Below, one piece after another: positions 53,109-64,000 of a stretch of DNA of 64,000 bases (position 1 is the stretch's first letter; every line of letters starts with the position of its first letter). Both the position numbers and the translations under genes were made by a program. The stretch spans positions 7,914,866 to 7,978,865 of the forward strand of contig SSBO01000012.1 in NCBI GenBank assembly GCA_005281725.1, given 5' to 3'. Below the pieces are notes generated by a model. The model had not been told where the DNA came from. It ran no database searches and saw only the letters and a list, made by a program, of their open reading frames with translations. Origin of the DNA: Wuchereria bancrofti (taxonomy: Eukaryota > Nematoda > Chromadorea > Rhabditida > Onchocercidae).

Positions 53109-54844
53109 TTACAAATTTCGGTTCGACAGTTGTAGAAAACAGAAACAATCTGGTTTCGTAACGCTTCCACATGCTGCACAAAACGGTTCGATGTGATAAC
53201 ATGTATAGCAGGAAATATGCCCACAGGTAACATTCTTCACCGGTATCACAACTCTTTGTTGACATCGTGTGCATAATGTTCCCGATAGATCTGCGTGTTC
53301 CTCATCTCTTTTAGATCTTGTTTTCCAAAAACAATTCTTGAGTGAAATCAAAAGAACCATAAGATCTCGAAATACACACCACATGAGTTTCCGATTGAGT
53401 GTTCCGAAATTCAATAAACCTGAATAAGTTGAAATTTTAACAAAAAATTCCCGAAACTTCGTAGATTAGATACTCTTGAATAGCAGCAGATATTTGTTGA
53501 TTTCGTATTACTAATAAATGGCATGTTTCCTCATTGTTGATGACTGTATTTTTATTTGCTGGACCTTTCTAACCGATTTTCAAACTTTTTATGCCCAAAA
53601 ACAACACTTGAAATTTCTTGATCTAAATTCAAGAATCATTTCCTTTGCGCCGTAAATTACTTCTTTAAAGCGCCTTCTATCCTAAACTTTAGTCTCACTC
53701 ATAATTCTTTCTTTTTTGTTCACTTGAGAGATGATATACAAGTAATTGTAAACTGATATCCTCATATTTCCGATGTATTTGAAGGTTAAATTACTAATTG
53801 CAGCTAAGAGAAAGGCACTTTGCTTTTCCCAAGTAATTCATCTTGTAAGAGCAATTTCAGCGCAAATATTTTCAGAACATAGGAGATGAATTGTATTTTT
53901 TAATTTCTAGGTAGAATTTATTGTGTTTCCTATGTATTATCGAGGCGTTTAATAAACAGATTAATATCGTGAAACAATCTTCATTTATCTTCAGAATTCC
54001 TTACCATTACGAATTTTTCAATAAATGTATAGATTAACTTAAAGCCTTTACATGCATATTACTTTATTAGTGAGTGGCAAAGGGATTTTTCAGCGCAGCT
54101 ATTCTAATTTATACAATAGAATAATATAACCTACCATTCACACACACCATTTTTCGATAGAAATTTAACAATATTGATAAAATAAATTTCTTTTGCCAGC
54201 TGACACGTTTACTATGACTATTTTTACGGGTCAAAACTATTTTATTTTCCCTACCAAAAAATTTAACAAACAGATATTGCCGTACCAAGTGTTTCTTTCG
54301 GCACAACTTTCAAGCGCGTGATTCTTTCCGTAAGATTCTGATAACCACCCTTATGATAAAAATGCAGAAGTTGTAAAAGATTTGCTAGACGACAAATAGC
54401 GGCCACCTTATACATCCATCTGATATTGTGACTAGACGAGGAAAGCAAACAGTTGTAAATGTAAGGTGCCAGGATTGAAAGCATGAAATGAATAATTGTT
54501 TGCCATTTAGATAACTGGTCCAAGTTGTATCCTGGTGAATATTTCAGTTAAGGAGTTAAATCATTCCATAAATTTAATGCTTAGAAATATGAGCTCTAGT
54601 AATAAAAAAAAAATTAATAACAATAAAAAACACGGCGCAGAGAGAACTAACCTCTCTTTAGCTGGTTAAACCATATAAACATGTCGATAAGTAAGAGAAC
54701 TTCATTCTGGATTCTTTCCAATTTTATGACCACTGGTAAGGGAAATTTACTTTTCCATTCCTTGAAGCTGTTTTCTGCAACCTGGCGTATGGCTTTGTTC
54801 ATCCTATGATGGTCAAGACTAGCAACTCTTGCTGTAACCTCCAT
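53109..54844 (-). CDS. prx-2: PEX2 peroxisomal RING ubiquitin ligase
   Basis: Three exons, 5' to 3': 54844-54652, 54531-54268 and 53419-53109, in phase, 255 residues. The N-terminal part is helical and hydrophobic (multi-pass Pex2/Pex12 domain), with FNQLKRGYNLDQLSKWQ and LLQLLHFYHKGGYQNLTERI resembling PEX2. The C-terminal RING at about 202-245 follows C-x2-C-x12-C-x-H-x2-C-x2-C-x6-C-x2-C (CTRC, CGHISCYTC, CAAC), the PEX2 arrangement. PEX2, PEX10 and PEX12 form the peroxisomal membrane ligase that ubiquitinates the receptor PEX5 for recycling. PEX10 and PEX12 were considered; overall size and the region before the RING favour PEX2. It lies 0.8 kb downstream of RBM17 on the same strand. Confidence 0.82.
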
Positions 54845-55627
54845 CTACCACCGGATCGATGTCGAGCGTTTCCTGAGCGCACTTAAATCTCGGAACATCC
54901 CAAAACAATTTCAACCAAGCTGAGAAAAATTTGGAACTGAATCAGATCGCTACGAACTACTAAAGTACACGTAATATTGAATAATACAACAAATGACCAT
55001 ACTCACACCATACCAATGAAACAAAATAAGATATGTGCGAAAACTCAAGAACAAAGTAAAATGCTGTAATGCTAACCAGTGTAGCAAGCGAACTCGTGCA
55101 CCATGCTGAACTATTAAATGCCTTAATGCCTTGGAACATTTATCCCAGAAATTAATGTTAAGTACGAAACTTGAGAACCAACCAACTGTCCTTCAAGTGA
55201 TATATGAAAATATCATGAATGATGTGACGGAATTTATACACTATTTATTCATGGCTTTTATAAGAACTTTATATGAAATAGGTTTAAAAATCGTACAATG
55301 TTGGAATAATACCACCATTAGGCACTGAGTGGTCACTTCAACTTCGTGCAGTCTTTTATCAAAAAAAAAAAAAAAAGAAATGAATTTACTCGTGATCTGC
55401 TAAATACACCTCCATAAAATGACACTCACAAATTAATAACTGGTCAGTTGTGAGTAAAGCAAAGCAAACTGGACCGACGACCAAATGTTAAACTAATGAA
55501 ATCAGCAAAGGTCAACCGAGAAAAGTGACAGATGGACTCCGAAAGGAATGCCTATCAGTTACAAGCGAATGTCTCTGTCTTTTAGATACAACATTTAAAA
55601 CGACAAATATTCAAATTAGAAATGTTA
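54845..55627. other. Spacer between RBM17 and PEX2
   Basis: Same-strand gap of 783 bases. Includes the RBM17 3'UTR and an A-run near 55363-55376. A 65-codon plus-strand frame at 55131-55328 has no recognisable content. Too wide for a standard operon junction. Confidence 0.4.
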
Positions 55628-58105
55628 TTATCGACCAAACTGATTAGCATTATAAGCCTCGAGATCATAGAATGAAGCTTTAATGGAACGACCACCAAAA
55701 AACCGTCCGTTCAAATCAACGAATGCTTTTATAGCTTGACCTACGTTCGTAAATTCGATAAATATGCGAACTGCCTCATCATCACTGGCTTGAAGGAGCT
55801 GAAAATAAGTGTGTATGAATCGCTGTAAATAATTATAACACCTCCATAATTTCACAAAAAGTTTTGCACATTTCAGCATTTGTTTTTAAATTACTATTTT
55901 ATCAACACTCCTAGTATGGAAAAAATCATCTATATTGCTCTGAGACCTATATCAAAGGATACTGAACGTAAAATTGTGTACCATCCTTTATTATATGATA
56001 TTCAAAGATGAATGTACCAAATTAATAAGTAGAATCAACAAAGAATATAGGTTCTGGAGAATTCTACATAAGTTTATTTTTTATACTACGATTTAACGCT
56101 ATCCCCATTAAATATAGCTTGAGGACGTCTTTTTTTTGGGAAAAAGACATACCCTGAAAATGACAACTTTATTGACTTGTCCATATTTTTTCATCTCATC
56201 TTTCACTTCTGGCTCCAACTGATCATCAATTTCATCTGGACTAACCATATTCTGGAAACTTTAGTAATGAAGCTGCACTGACGACCCAATATTAAGCAAA
56301 CAGTTAAGTTATCCAATTGTTTTTTTTTAAACAGGAGGGAATATTCAATACGCAAAATTGATTTTCATTCCATTCTTTCTCTATGTTGACCACGAAAATT
56401 GTTAAGCTGTATTAAAACTATTACAACATACAAAGTGATAAAATAGCTAGTGGAATACAGGATATTATGCAGCGTATTCATCAGTTGGCTTAGAAAATTT
56501 TAATATACATACCCGCAGCAAGAGTATGCGCGATGACTGCTTTAAGGCTTCAGTCATATTTGTAGCTGGTGTTGCATTTATGGTTGGCAATGGCGGCGGT
56601 GAAGCAGATATTTCAGCTGTAAAACTAGTGAACATTTAGAAAACTCATTCCAGAAACAAAAAATTTTGCGGAAACAGAAGTCGGTTGGTACAAATCACAT
56701 TTTATATATTATCCAAAACAAACCTCGGGTATTTAGTTCGTGTTCATTCACTATCACCCCTGAATTTTTCCCTAATCTCTCAACCTTTAAAGCCGTGCTC
56801 ATCCCCTGACCAGAACGTCCCAAACCTGCGCCCTCCTGAAAAAAAGCTTATGAAATACCATTGTTCGACGCGAATAGTACACATTAATTAATGAATAATA
56901 AAAATGCCAAATTTGCAGCTAACAAATATATAACAAATGGACAAACATTAATTTCCTGTACCAATATGGTTAACAAAAAAACTTTTTTGTACCTTGTAAC
57001 CAAATTTAGACATAATGTTAGCAGCAACCCCCAGCCCTTTTCCAGCACCAAATGATGGTATAAATGACGGTGGTGGCATTTCAGAAGTCGTATTACCAGC
57101 ATCAGGGGTAGCTAGTGGTTCAACTTTACTGTCTTCTTCCATGAGAATTTTGGGTGGTGCAATTGCTACTCCCGCTGTACGTTTTGCAATTTCTTCCTGA
57201 TGTTCTCTGGAAAAGAAAATCCAAATATCGACTAAAGTCTTCAAAGATAAATTTATAATTCCTATTCCCCAAACATGAAAAAAGCAAGAGAGAAAGCACA
57301 ATATGCGACATACCTGCTTAATCTCTCTGCAATTTCTTTTGCAATTTTTTCCTTTGCTTTCCTCTCATCCATCTTTTGTTTATGTTTGGCGTAATCGGTT
57401 GGAGCTGTAGGGTTGTATTCATCTTCAACTAGAATTTCACCAAAAAGAAACACCTACAAGTATTTTGAATAATGAATTGTTGAATTATAAAAATTAATGA
57501 TTTAGCAGTTCAATCATTTTTAGTTGCGTATTTTTAATGGAATATACCTTGTCTTCTTTCAGTGCTTTGGGTATAAATGAAAGCGGTGGTCCATCACCTA
57601 GAGGCATTGCTTTATGAGGCTTCAAAAAAGTGGTATTCAAAGGACGATTTTTTGCAGATAAGTCAACAACAGGTGTGACCACACTTCTCTGAAAAAAAAA
57701 TGTAGTAGTTACTTCAAGGGTTCTACGTCTCCAGTAACATATCAATCTTCAAGAAACACAAACCTGCTGGGCCAGTTGTGTTTTCTTAATATGTATTTGT
57801 GACTGAAGAAGCCGCAAACCAGATGGAAGACCTGAAATGCTTTTTGCAAATAAACTAAAGCTATATATAAGTATATTACAATACAGGAAAAAAGACGCCG
57901 CATTACACGACAAACAAAGCACTACCACTAAAGCCAGTATCCCACAAATGTATCAGAAAATAACGCTGTAAAAAACGGCGTAAAGAGAAACAAGGATATA
58001 AACCATTTCAGATAATTCAATCGATGAAAAACCTTTTTTAGATGAGCGGCTATCGTCTCCCTTTTCATGCACCGGATCTTCGCCGAATATATCGTAAAGC
58101 GACAT
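55628..58105 (-). CDS. RBM17: SPF45/RBM17 splicing factor (G-patch and UHM)
   Basis: Nine exons, 5' to 3': 58105-58033, 57831-57764, 57688-57548, 57453-57314, 57206-56993, 56835-56724, 56616-56513, 56251-56153 and 55798-55628, in phase, 373 residues (human RBM17 has 401). The N-terminus MSLYDIFGED is the family start. A Lys/Glu-rich helical region follows, then a G-patch at about 204-245 (IMSKFGYKEGAGLGRSGQGM), and a C-terminal RRM-like UHM at about 280-370 (LLRNMV, KYGQVNKVVIF, DLNGRFFGG). The R-x-F motif of the UHM, which binds ULM peptides of SF1, U2AF65 and SF3b155, is present as RFF. The protein acts in the nucleus in 3' splice-site choice. An upstream CAG acceptor near 58150 could take the spliced leader. 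Confidence 0.95.
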
Positions 58106-59307
58106 GTTTTTGATAAAATTTCACCAAATAATTAAAAAAAAGTCTTAACCTGCAAGTAAATGAGCTTTAATTTTTATTTTTAGCAGTACTTTTCCTTCAA
58201 TAAGTTGGAAATTTCGGCATCTGAAAAAAAAAATCACGTGCTAGCCAGAAAGTTGTATGCTAATCAAAAATTATCAGACGCTTTCTGAATGAGTGAAAAG
58301 AAAAGGAAGTAGGAAGAGACAACAAACAATCGACCTGTCATAACTGATACTAGTATTTCCCACAAACGATTTGAAATGTATGTTAACGTAGTGAAAAACC
58401 AAATGGAAGCTGAACTAGGAATTCTGTGGCAGTGTCGGACAAGTCATCAAATACCAGGTATTAATGCGGCCAAAAGGCTGAAAGGAAAAGGTAAGTGAGA
58501 GATTGGCATGCGGTGAGGTTCGTCGTTAAACGTTGTTAGAAATTGTTCATCAAATTATGAGTTCCCGGGAATTCTGAGGTGAAGTATAGTTGGCAGATTA
58601 TGTTGAATGATTCAAAAATGGATCAAAAATTAGATGAGAACTGCACCATAGACAACAGAAGCACTTTCTCAATAATCTTTATTTTCATTTGTAATAACAA
58701 TGATTACAGCATCATAAGATGCGAAGCATTTATAAGCAATACTTCATATAATCGATGAATAATTTCGCGAATTTAGGATTACTTATTGGTTTCACCTGCT
58801 AATCAATTGGTCATCGTATTCGAGTGGTCAATACATTATTAAATTGGGATTACAATATTCGATTTTTTTTTCATTCCTTGCAACTCCCACATGATCGAAA
58901 AGGATCAACCAGCAAGTTTTCCAACCTTAATGAATTAGCCGTACTTGACGTACGACAGCTTTGAAACTACCATCTTGAATGCTCGATCCTTCTTGTGATA
59001 TATATTATTTACGTAAATACAAATTTAATATTAAATCTTCCTACTATCCTCGTCTTCGGGATCGATCAAAAAGTTGATAACATAATAAAAAATCCTTAAT
59101 GCTTATACTTTATGATAAACTGCCTTCTCATTTTTTGTCTTTCACATTTTGTTTTATACGCGCTTTCAAGAGTAGTGAGTCGTTGCTTGAAATCCAATGA
59201 CATATTCTGCAAAATGATTTATTCTGCAAGTTTCTCAAAGAAGTTTTTGATAAAAATATCATTGGTGATAAAAATGAAAGGGGTTGGGAGGAAGTTACAC
59301 GTTCACT
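58106..59307. other. Spacer between the CNG channel and RBM17
   Basis: Holds the RBM17 5' leader and promoter and the 3'UTR of the channel gene. No supported exon; a 70-codon plus-strand frame at 59112-59324 runs into the antisense of the channel's last exon. Confidence 0.4.
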
Positions 59308-62300
59308 TTAGAAGGCAAGGATAGATATTGGTTTTTGGAACCAGTTTCTGTTAGCATTACCACATGAATATTTCGTTTTATGGCTTTGATTGATCCTAGA
59401 AATTGATAGGCTTACATCAAAGATCTCATACAATCGATTGATTTCGTCACTAAGTGTGTTAATTGTCCCTGCAATTCCGTCAAGCTGTTCTTCCAATGTT
59501 GAAGTGCTACCATAAACTTTTTCTTCATTAATTATTGTGTTATTCCAAAAGCCATCGTCTCGAAGCATCTTTATCGCTGAAGACTTCCTTTTTTGCGCGA
59601 ATTATGAGTTTATTTTATGCTTTGCATGATTGTTGGACTAAGGAAGAAAATAATTTGTTATAAATTATCAAAAACGACCTTCTAACCTTTTTGTGTTAAA
59701 TTTCGTCGTGCTAGAGGATACTCTTGCAAAACATCGTTTACATCTTCCAGGCGTAGAATGTAAACATCGGTGTAACCAATTGAACGAATTGCCATGGTAT
59801 GCTTTTTACCACCACATTTTCCAGATAAATTAAGGATGGCTAACTGACCAAAAACTGCACCTTCCTTTAGGATTCCAAGGACAACTTTGCCATCGTCACT
59901 AACACAATTAAGTTGTCCACGCTTCACAATATACATTTCCTATAAAAGTATGATTAATTCTATTAGTTAATTATTTAAGAAAGCTAGCATTTTATAAGCA
60001 GAATTTTTTACCTTTGAGTATGATACTAAAATCACTTGAAATTATTATATTTCTGTCAAGATTTTATTATAATGACCATACCCGAGCTAGTTCACCGCGA
60101 CGACAAATATAGTCATTTGGACCGAAAAGCTGAAATTTCAATCGAAGAATAAGGTCGTAGAGTAATCCTTGTTCACAGTCCTAAATAAAATTATTTTAGT
60201 ATAATGCAACTTTGGAATACAATAAAATTAAAATGCAGCGGATGCTTCCGTTCTTTTATGATGGCAGTGAAATTTCCGGATAAAATCCAGAATAACTTCC
60301 TAAATTATTTCTGAACTATTTTCGAAAGTTTCGTCTTCAGTTTTTTTCTCTGAAAGTAATAAAAAATAAATTTCTGATCACCTGAAGTAACTCTACATGT
60401 TGCAACGTAACCATATGTAAATGTATTGCCAATTGACCATGCAACTTTCTAGGTAATCCGTCCAGAAGCGCCTGAAATCACGTCGCAAAGATGCGTGAGA
60501 TTTTAATGATCAATAAACAAAAAATAAGAATAGAAATTACAGTTTCATCTTTGGAAATTCCTTGATCATGGATGTAGTCGCAACAGTTCAGAACCCGTTT
60601 CTGAATATCTGAGTCCACCTGCCTAAATATTAAACATATAAATAATTGCATATACTTTCATATGGAAGCTCTAACCACATAACCATCTCATCATTGAAGC
60701 AAGAAATAAGAATAGCAGTTACAATTTCATCATTGGAAATCAACATCACAGAAAGTAAATACCTATAATTCATGTAAAATTTAATGCCATCCAGAATCTC
60801 CTGAAATTCGGATTTTTCTTTGTTCATTGTCGATATGATACTGCCGACAGAACCAACAATTACGGCAAAAATTAACAAACCGATTAGCGTGTCGATAACT
60901 TCAAGTGCATCTTCGAGTGAACTCATTGGATAAGGCTGAAAGTTACCCTCAACTTACCACACAGAGTTCTGACCAATCCTACATTTTTGAATCTATTACT
61001 CAAAGTAAAAGTTAAATTCAAACTTTTAAAGAAAAAATGGAAAAATGACAAAACTGTGATCTTAAAATGCTTGTCCAGTGATATCCTAAAAAGATTCATA
61101 ACATCAAACAATTGCTTAAAATAATCTCTAGTTAGACTATATCAATCGATCATTTAACCTTAACCAGTTAAGATGCAGTACTAACTGCTGTACTTAAACA
61201 CTACCTATAAAGAAGAAGCCACAAGATTGACTGTTCAAGCCTAAAAAATAATAAGATATAGTTACAAAATCAAGAAGAGGTTAAAACCTGCTGTCCTTTC
61301 GTTGTTAATGTTAGTGATGACCAATAAATTGACAATGCATATTCTTTACTGAAGTTTGGAAATTTTAGTACTTTTGACCTGAAGTATGCAAATTTGGATT
61401 TGTTGTAAGCCAGATAATTGTTAAAAGTCATATATGCCTCACTCGACGCTAAAAAAAGAAACTAATCATCTACCTATTTCTCCAGTACCGCATCATTTCG
61501 TCGATATATTCAAGGCGATTGTTCACATTTCTACCCGCCTCATCAAAACTGCAACCTGTCGAATCACTTATTTGTAGAAATGTATTACATTTCGGGATCA
61601 CTGGATCCGCGATTTTCGTATAAGTGAACTGCCATGCGTCAGGATCTTCACCTGAATGAGTTATTCTAACTATTGGAACACTTGGACTATCAGATAATAT
61701 TTCAAGCAGCTATTTATTGAACTCATAATCTGATTGTCCAAAAAAAAAAAAGTATTACTAGGTTCATTTAAATAGAATTTTGAAACAATCAAATGATTAA
61801 ACATACTGTAAATGCCACTTGTAACACTGATTAAGAAATATGCAGCAGCATTCCAGTGAAATAGCACAACACATGTCATTATGAGGACGAATATTTTGAA
61901 TGCATTTGGCCAATTTGTACGGATTTCAGTACGATCAATAAAATAATTGAAACGATACGATTTTAGCAAACGATTAAGGCGTACCAACGATATATCACCG
62001 CGATAAATTAATAGAAAATCAAATGGAAATATGCTACCAATATCCAACCAAAAATTATAACTGAAATATCACAATTTCAATTTAGAATTCAAATCATAAT
62101 CACACTGCAACAATCATCAGCTACCAGTACTTCCTAAATCTTCATTGCAATGCATTTTTAAATGGCGGCATTGCAGCTATCTTGTGTTAATTTAATTACG
62201 GAAAGTAATGATGCTTGTTATAAAACCAAACAGTTGCATCTATTTATGATCAATAAGAAATAAATTGTAATGAATTTTTTATGGGTTCTTCGTTCTGGTC

Positions 62301-63673
62301 TTTTTTTCCACTTGCAATTTTTGTTTTCTACTTTTTCGTGTTCGATTTTATTATTAATATTCTACTTTGATTTCAATTAGCTTTCTTCTATGGTTTACCT
62401 AGGCACCTAGGTATATTTTATATTTATTTTAGTTTTTTTTTTTTTAATTGAAATACAGATAAAATTGAAGGATTATCTTTAAAATATTCATGTGATATTA
62501 CAATATAAGTGAATGTTCAGGTATATATCAAAATGTCGCTGATTGCGACAATAATAAACATTTTTATACTGCGCAGTACTTTTATTACAAAATAATTCAC
62601 CTGTATGAATATTGAAGGAAAAAGAATTTTTCCTTGCAAGAAGAAAACTCTCGCTAATCTATAGCAAAGGCAAACTTACCTATGAAAATATCTTCTGGCT
62701 TGAATTTTTAAGTTTACAGCAGCTATACCATCATGAATATAACCTATAATAAACTCTCTCCTGCGTTCTTTTTTTCCTCTCCCTCTCTAGAGAATATGAA
62801 CATCTTCTCTGTAGAGAGATATTACAGTTTTATAGAAAGTTAATAAACATTTCTGATCAAAATAATTTAGAAAGTTGAAGCTCTGATTGTTCGAAATTGA
62901 TTGCTATTAAAGTTACCATTCACATTTAACCTTATCAAAACTTACTGATTCTTGACTGTATGAACATATCAACTAAAAATATAATATCGCATATGAAATT
63001 ACAAGTTAGCCAATAGTAAAAATAATAGGTGTAAATTTCTCTGTAAACAAATATCACAACCATAAGCAAATTATAAAAACAGCTGATGCAAACAAGTGCT
63101 GTCCAATAGTACAACAAAGACGATGTTGGCTTTACCATAAAAAATATCATTCCTCTGCAAAGGGATTTTAAATATTATTTATATTAAATATGCAAAGTAA
63201 TGATTTAAGGGAAAAGCAATGATCTGATTGCTCAAAAGGGTCATCACTTCCGAAGAAGCTAAGAATTTTTCATTATGATCATAAATTTAAAACTTATTGC
63301 CTGAGGTTAATTAAACTAAATAGAGACGCTTCACTTTTGACGTTCTAGGTCTTTTTTTAAAGGCTTTTATGTAGTGGTGCGTAGCATATCATTAGGAAAT
63401 ATCACACTGTATGATGATTCAATAATTTAAATTATCTCATTTTTTTTAATGCGAAAACTTTTGCATTGTGAAAATTTCAAAAATCAAGCAAAGTAAAAGT
63501 TGATAAATTTAATGAAATATGAAGAAAAAAAGACGATTGATAGATCGATACTTGATTTTTTGTTTGAAAATATCAATAAAACGATCATCTTTTGTAGTTA
63601 TTTCATCAGTTACAGTACATGCCACTGCTGATGTTTTCACCATTTTCTTCACATGTAGCTTTTGTCTTCTCAT
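59308..63673 (-). CDS. Cyclic nucleotide-gated cation channel subunit (5' end uncertain)
   Basis: Twelve exons, 5' to 3': 63673-63552, 63154-62946, 62743-62680, 62060-61807, 61651-61474, 61348-61288, 60935-60763, 60622-60541, 60471-60382, 60180-60082, 59939-59687 and 59576-59308, in phase, about 617 residues. S1/S2 begins with LLYYWTALVCISCFYNLLMV; S4 region RLNRLLKSYRFNYF; a long S5-pore turret with several Cys; pore YWSSLTLTTKGQQPYP; S6 IDTLIGLLIFAVIVGSVGS; C-linker; nucleotide-binding domain at about 390-528 (EMYIVKRGQL, GAVFGQLAILNLSG, SIGYTDVYILRLEDV); then a leucine-zipper-like helix (TLEEQLDGIAGTINTL). CNG channels in the plasma membrane of sensory neurons open on cGMP. The filter differs from alpha subunits. 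An ATG opens exon 1, but a possible earlier exon near 63979 means the start is not fixed. Confidence 0.88.
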
Positions 63674-64000
63674 CTAACGTTTTGATCCAATAATGAATGA
63701 CCTCTAATTTAAAAAATTCATAACCTTATAACAAAAGAATTATTTGGAATTGATTGGAATGGAAAAGAAAAAAAATCTCCAATTAATTTCTTATAACACG
63801 TATGCTGATGATTTGAAACTATATTATTACGAGAAACTATATAAAATAGAGGCGAAAGGACTGAATTTATATTTCATATGATCCATCCATATCACAAAAT
63901 TTTTTTTTCATAATTTTTTACATCGCTTAGATTAAAGAGTAAAGAGATTAATACTAACATATCAATAATTTCCATAGCTGAAATAAACGAACCATAACAA
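63674..64000. other. Upstream edge of the CNG gene
   Basis: AT-rich sequence. On the minus strand, TTTCAG followed by CT-ATG (ATG at about 63979) and a GTATTA donor could be a tiny first exon (MEIIDML) in phase with the next, but it is too short to be sure. Confidence 0.25.

Overview
This window is nuclear DNA from a nematode, most likely a parasitic clade III worm and possibly a filarial one. The genome is AT-rich. Genes are packed on both strands and cut into many exons of about 60-250 bases, and splice acceptors follow the nematode TTTTCAG pattern. Several start codons sit just after an unpaired acceptor, as expected for spliced-leader trans-splicing. The proteins match C. elegans families (BEC-1, LST-4, SID-3/ARK-1, TAX-type channels). 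I could not fix the species. No bacterial (Wolbachia-like) insert, tRNA, rRNA or CRISPR array was recognised. Every gene model was assembled by hand from splice signals, reading-frame phase and remembered family similarity; no database was searched.

Layout. Plus strand, 0.4-5.5 kb: SEC13 (COPII coat and nuclear pore) and MCTS1 (translation re-initiation). Minus strand, 6.2-8.8 kb: Beclin-1 (autophagy), divergent from SAR1 (plus strand, 9.9-12.0 kb; COPII GTPase). SEC13 and SAR1 therefore act in the same pathway but lie in separate transcription units. Plus strand, 13.1-16.3 kb: an unidentified coiled-coil protein with an NHL-like propeller. Minus strand, 17.7-22.9 kb: an SNX9/LST-4 sorting nexin (SH3-PX-BAR). 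Plus strand, 25.2-28.1 kb: a BCL9/Legless-like Wnt co-activator, the most interesting find. Plus strand, 29.6-40.9 kb: a 1,346-residue KIND-FERM-3xPDZ scaffold. Minus strand, 43.6-46.6 kb: an ACK-family kinase (SAM-kinase-SH3-CRIB), divergent from tafazzin (plus strand, 47.0-48.8 kb). Plus strand, 50.6-50.8 kb: a 56-residue single-pass membrane micropeptide. Minus strand: PEX2 (53.1-54.8 kb), SPF45/RBM17 (55.6-58.1 kb) and a cyclic nucleotide-gated channel (59.3 to about 63.7 kb) whose 5' end may lie beyond the window.

Besides the genes there is a sequence shared by two SAR1 introns, a 32-base duplication over a tafazzin splice donor, two probable GC-AG introns, a perfect intronic hairpin, and a decayed coding-like stretch near 43 kb. 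The genes are mostly housekeeping or signalling units with no shared pathway apart from SEC13/SAR1. I see no operon-tight spacing (about 100 bases) between same-strand neighbours.
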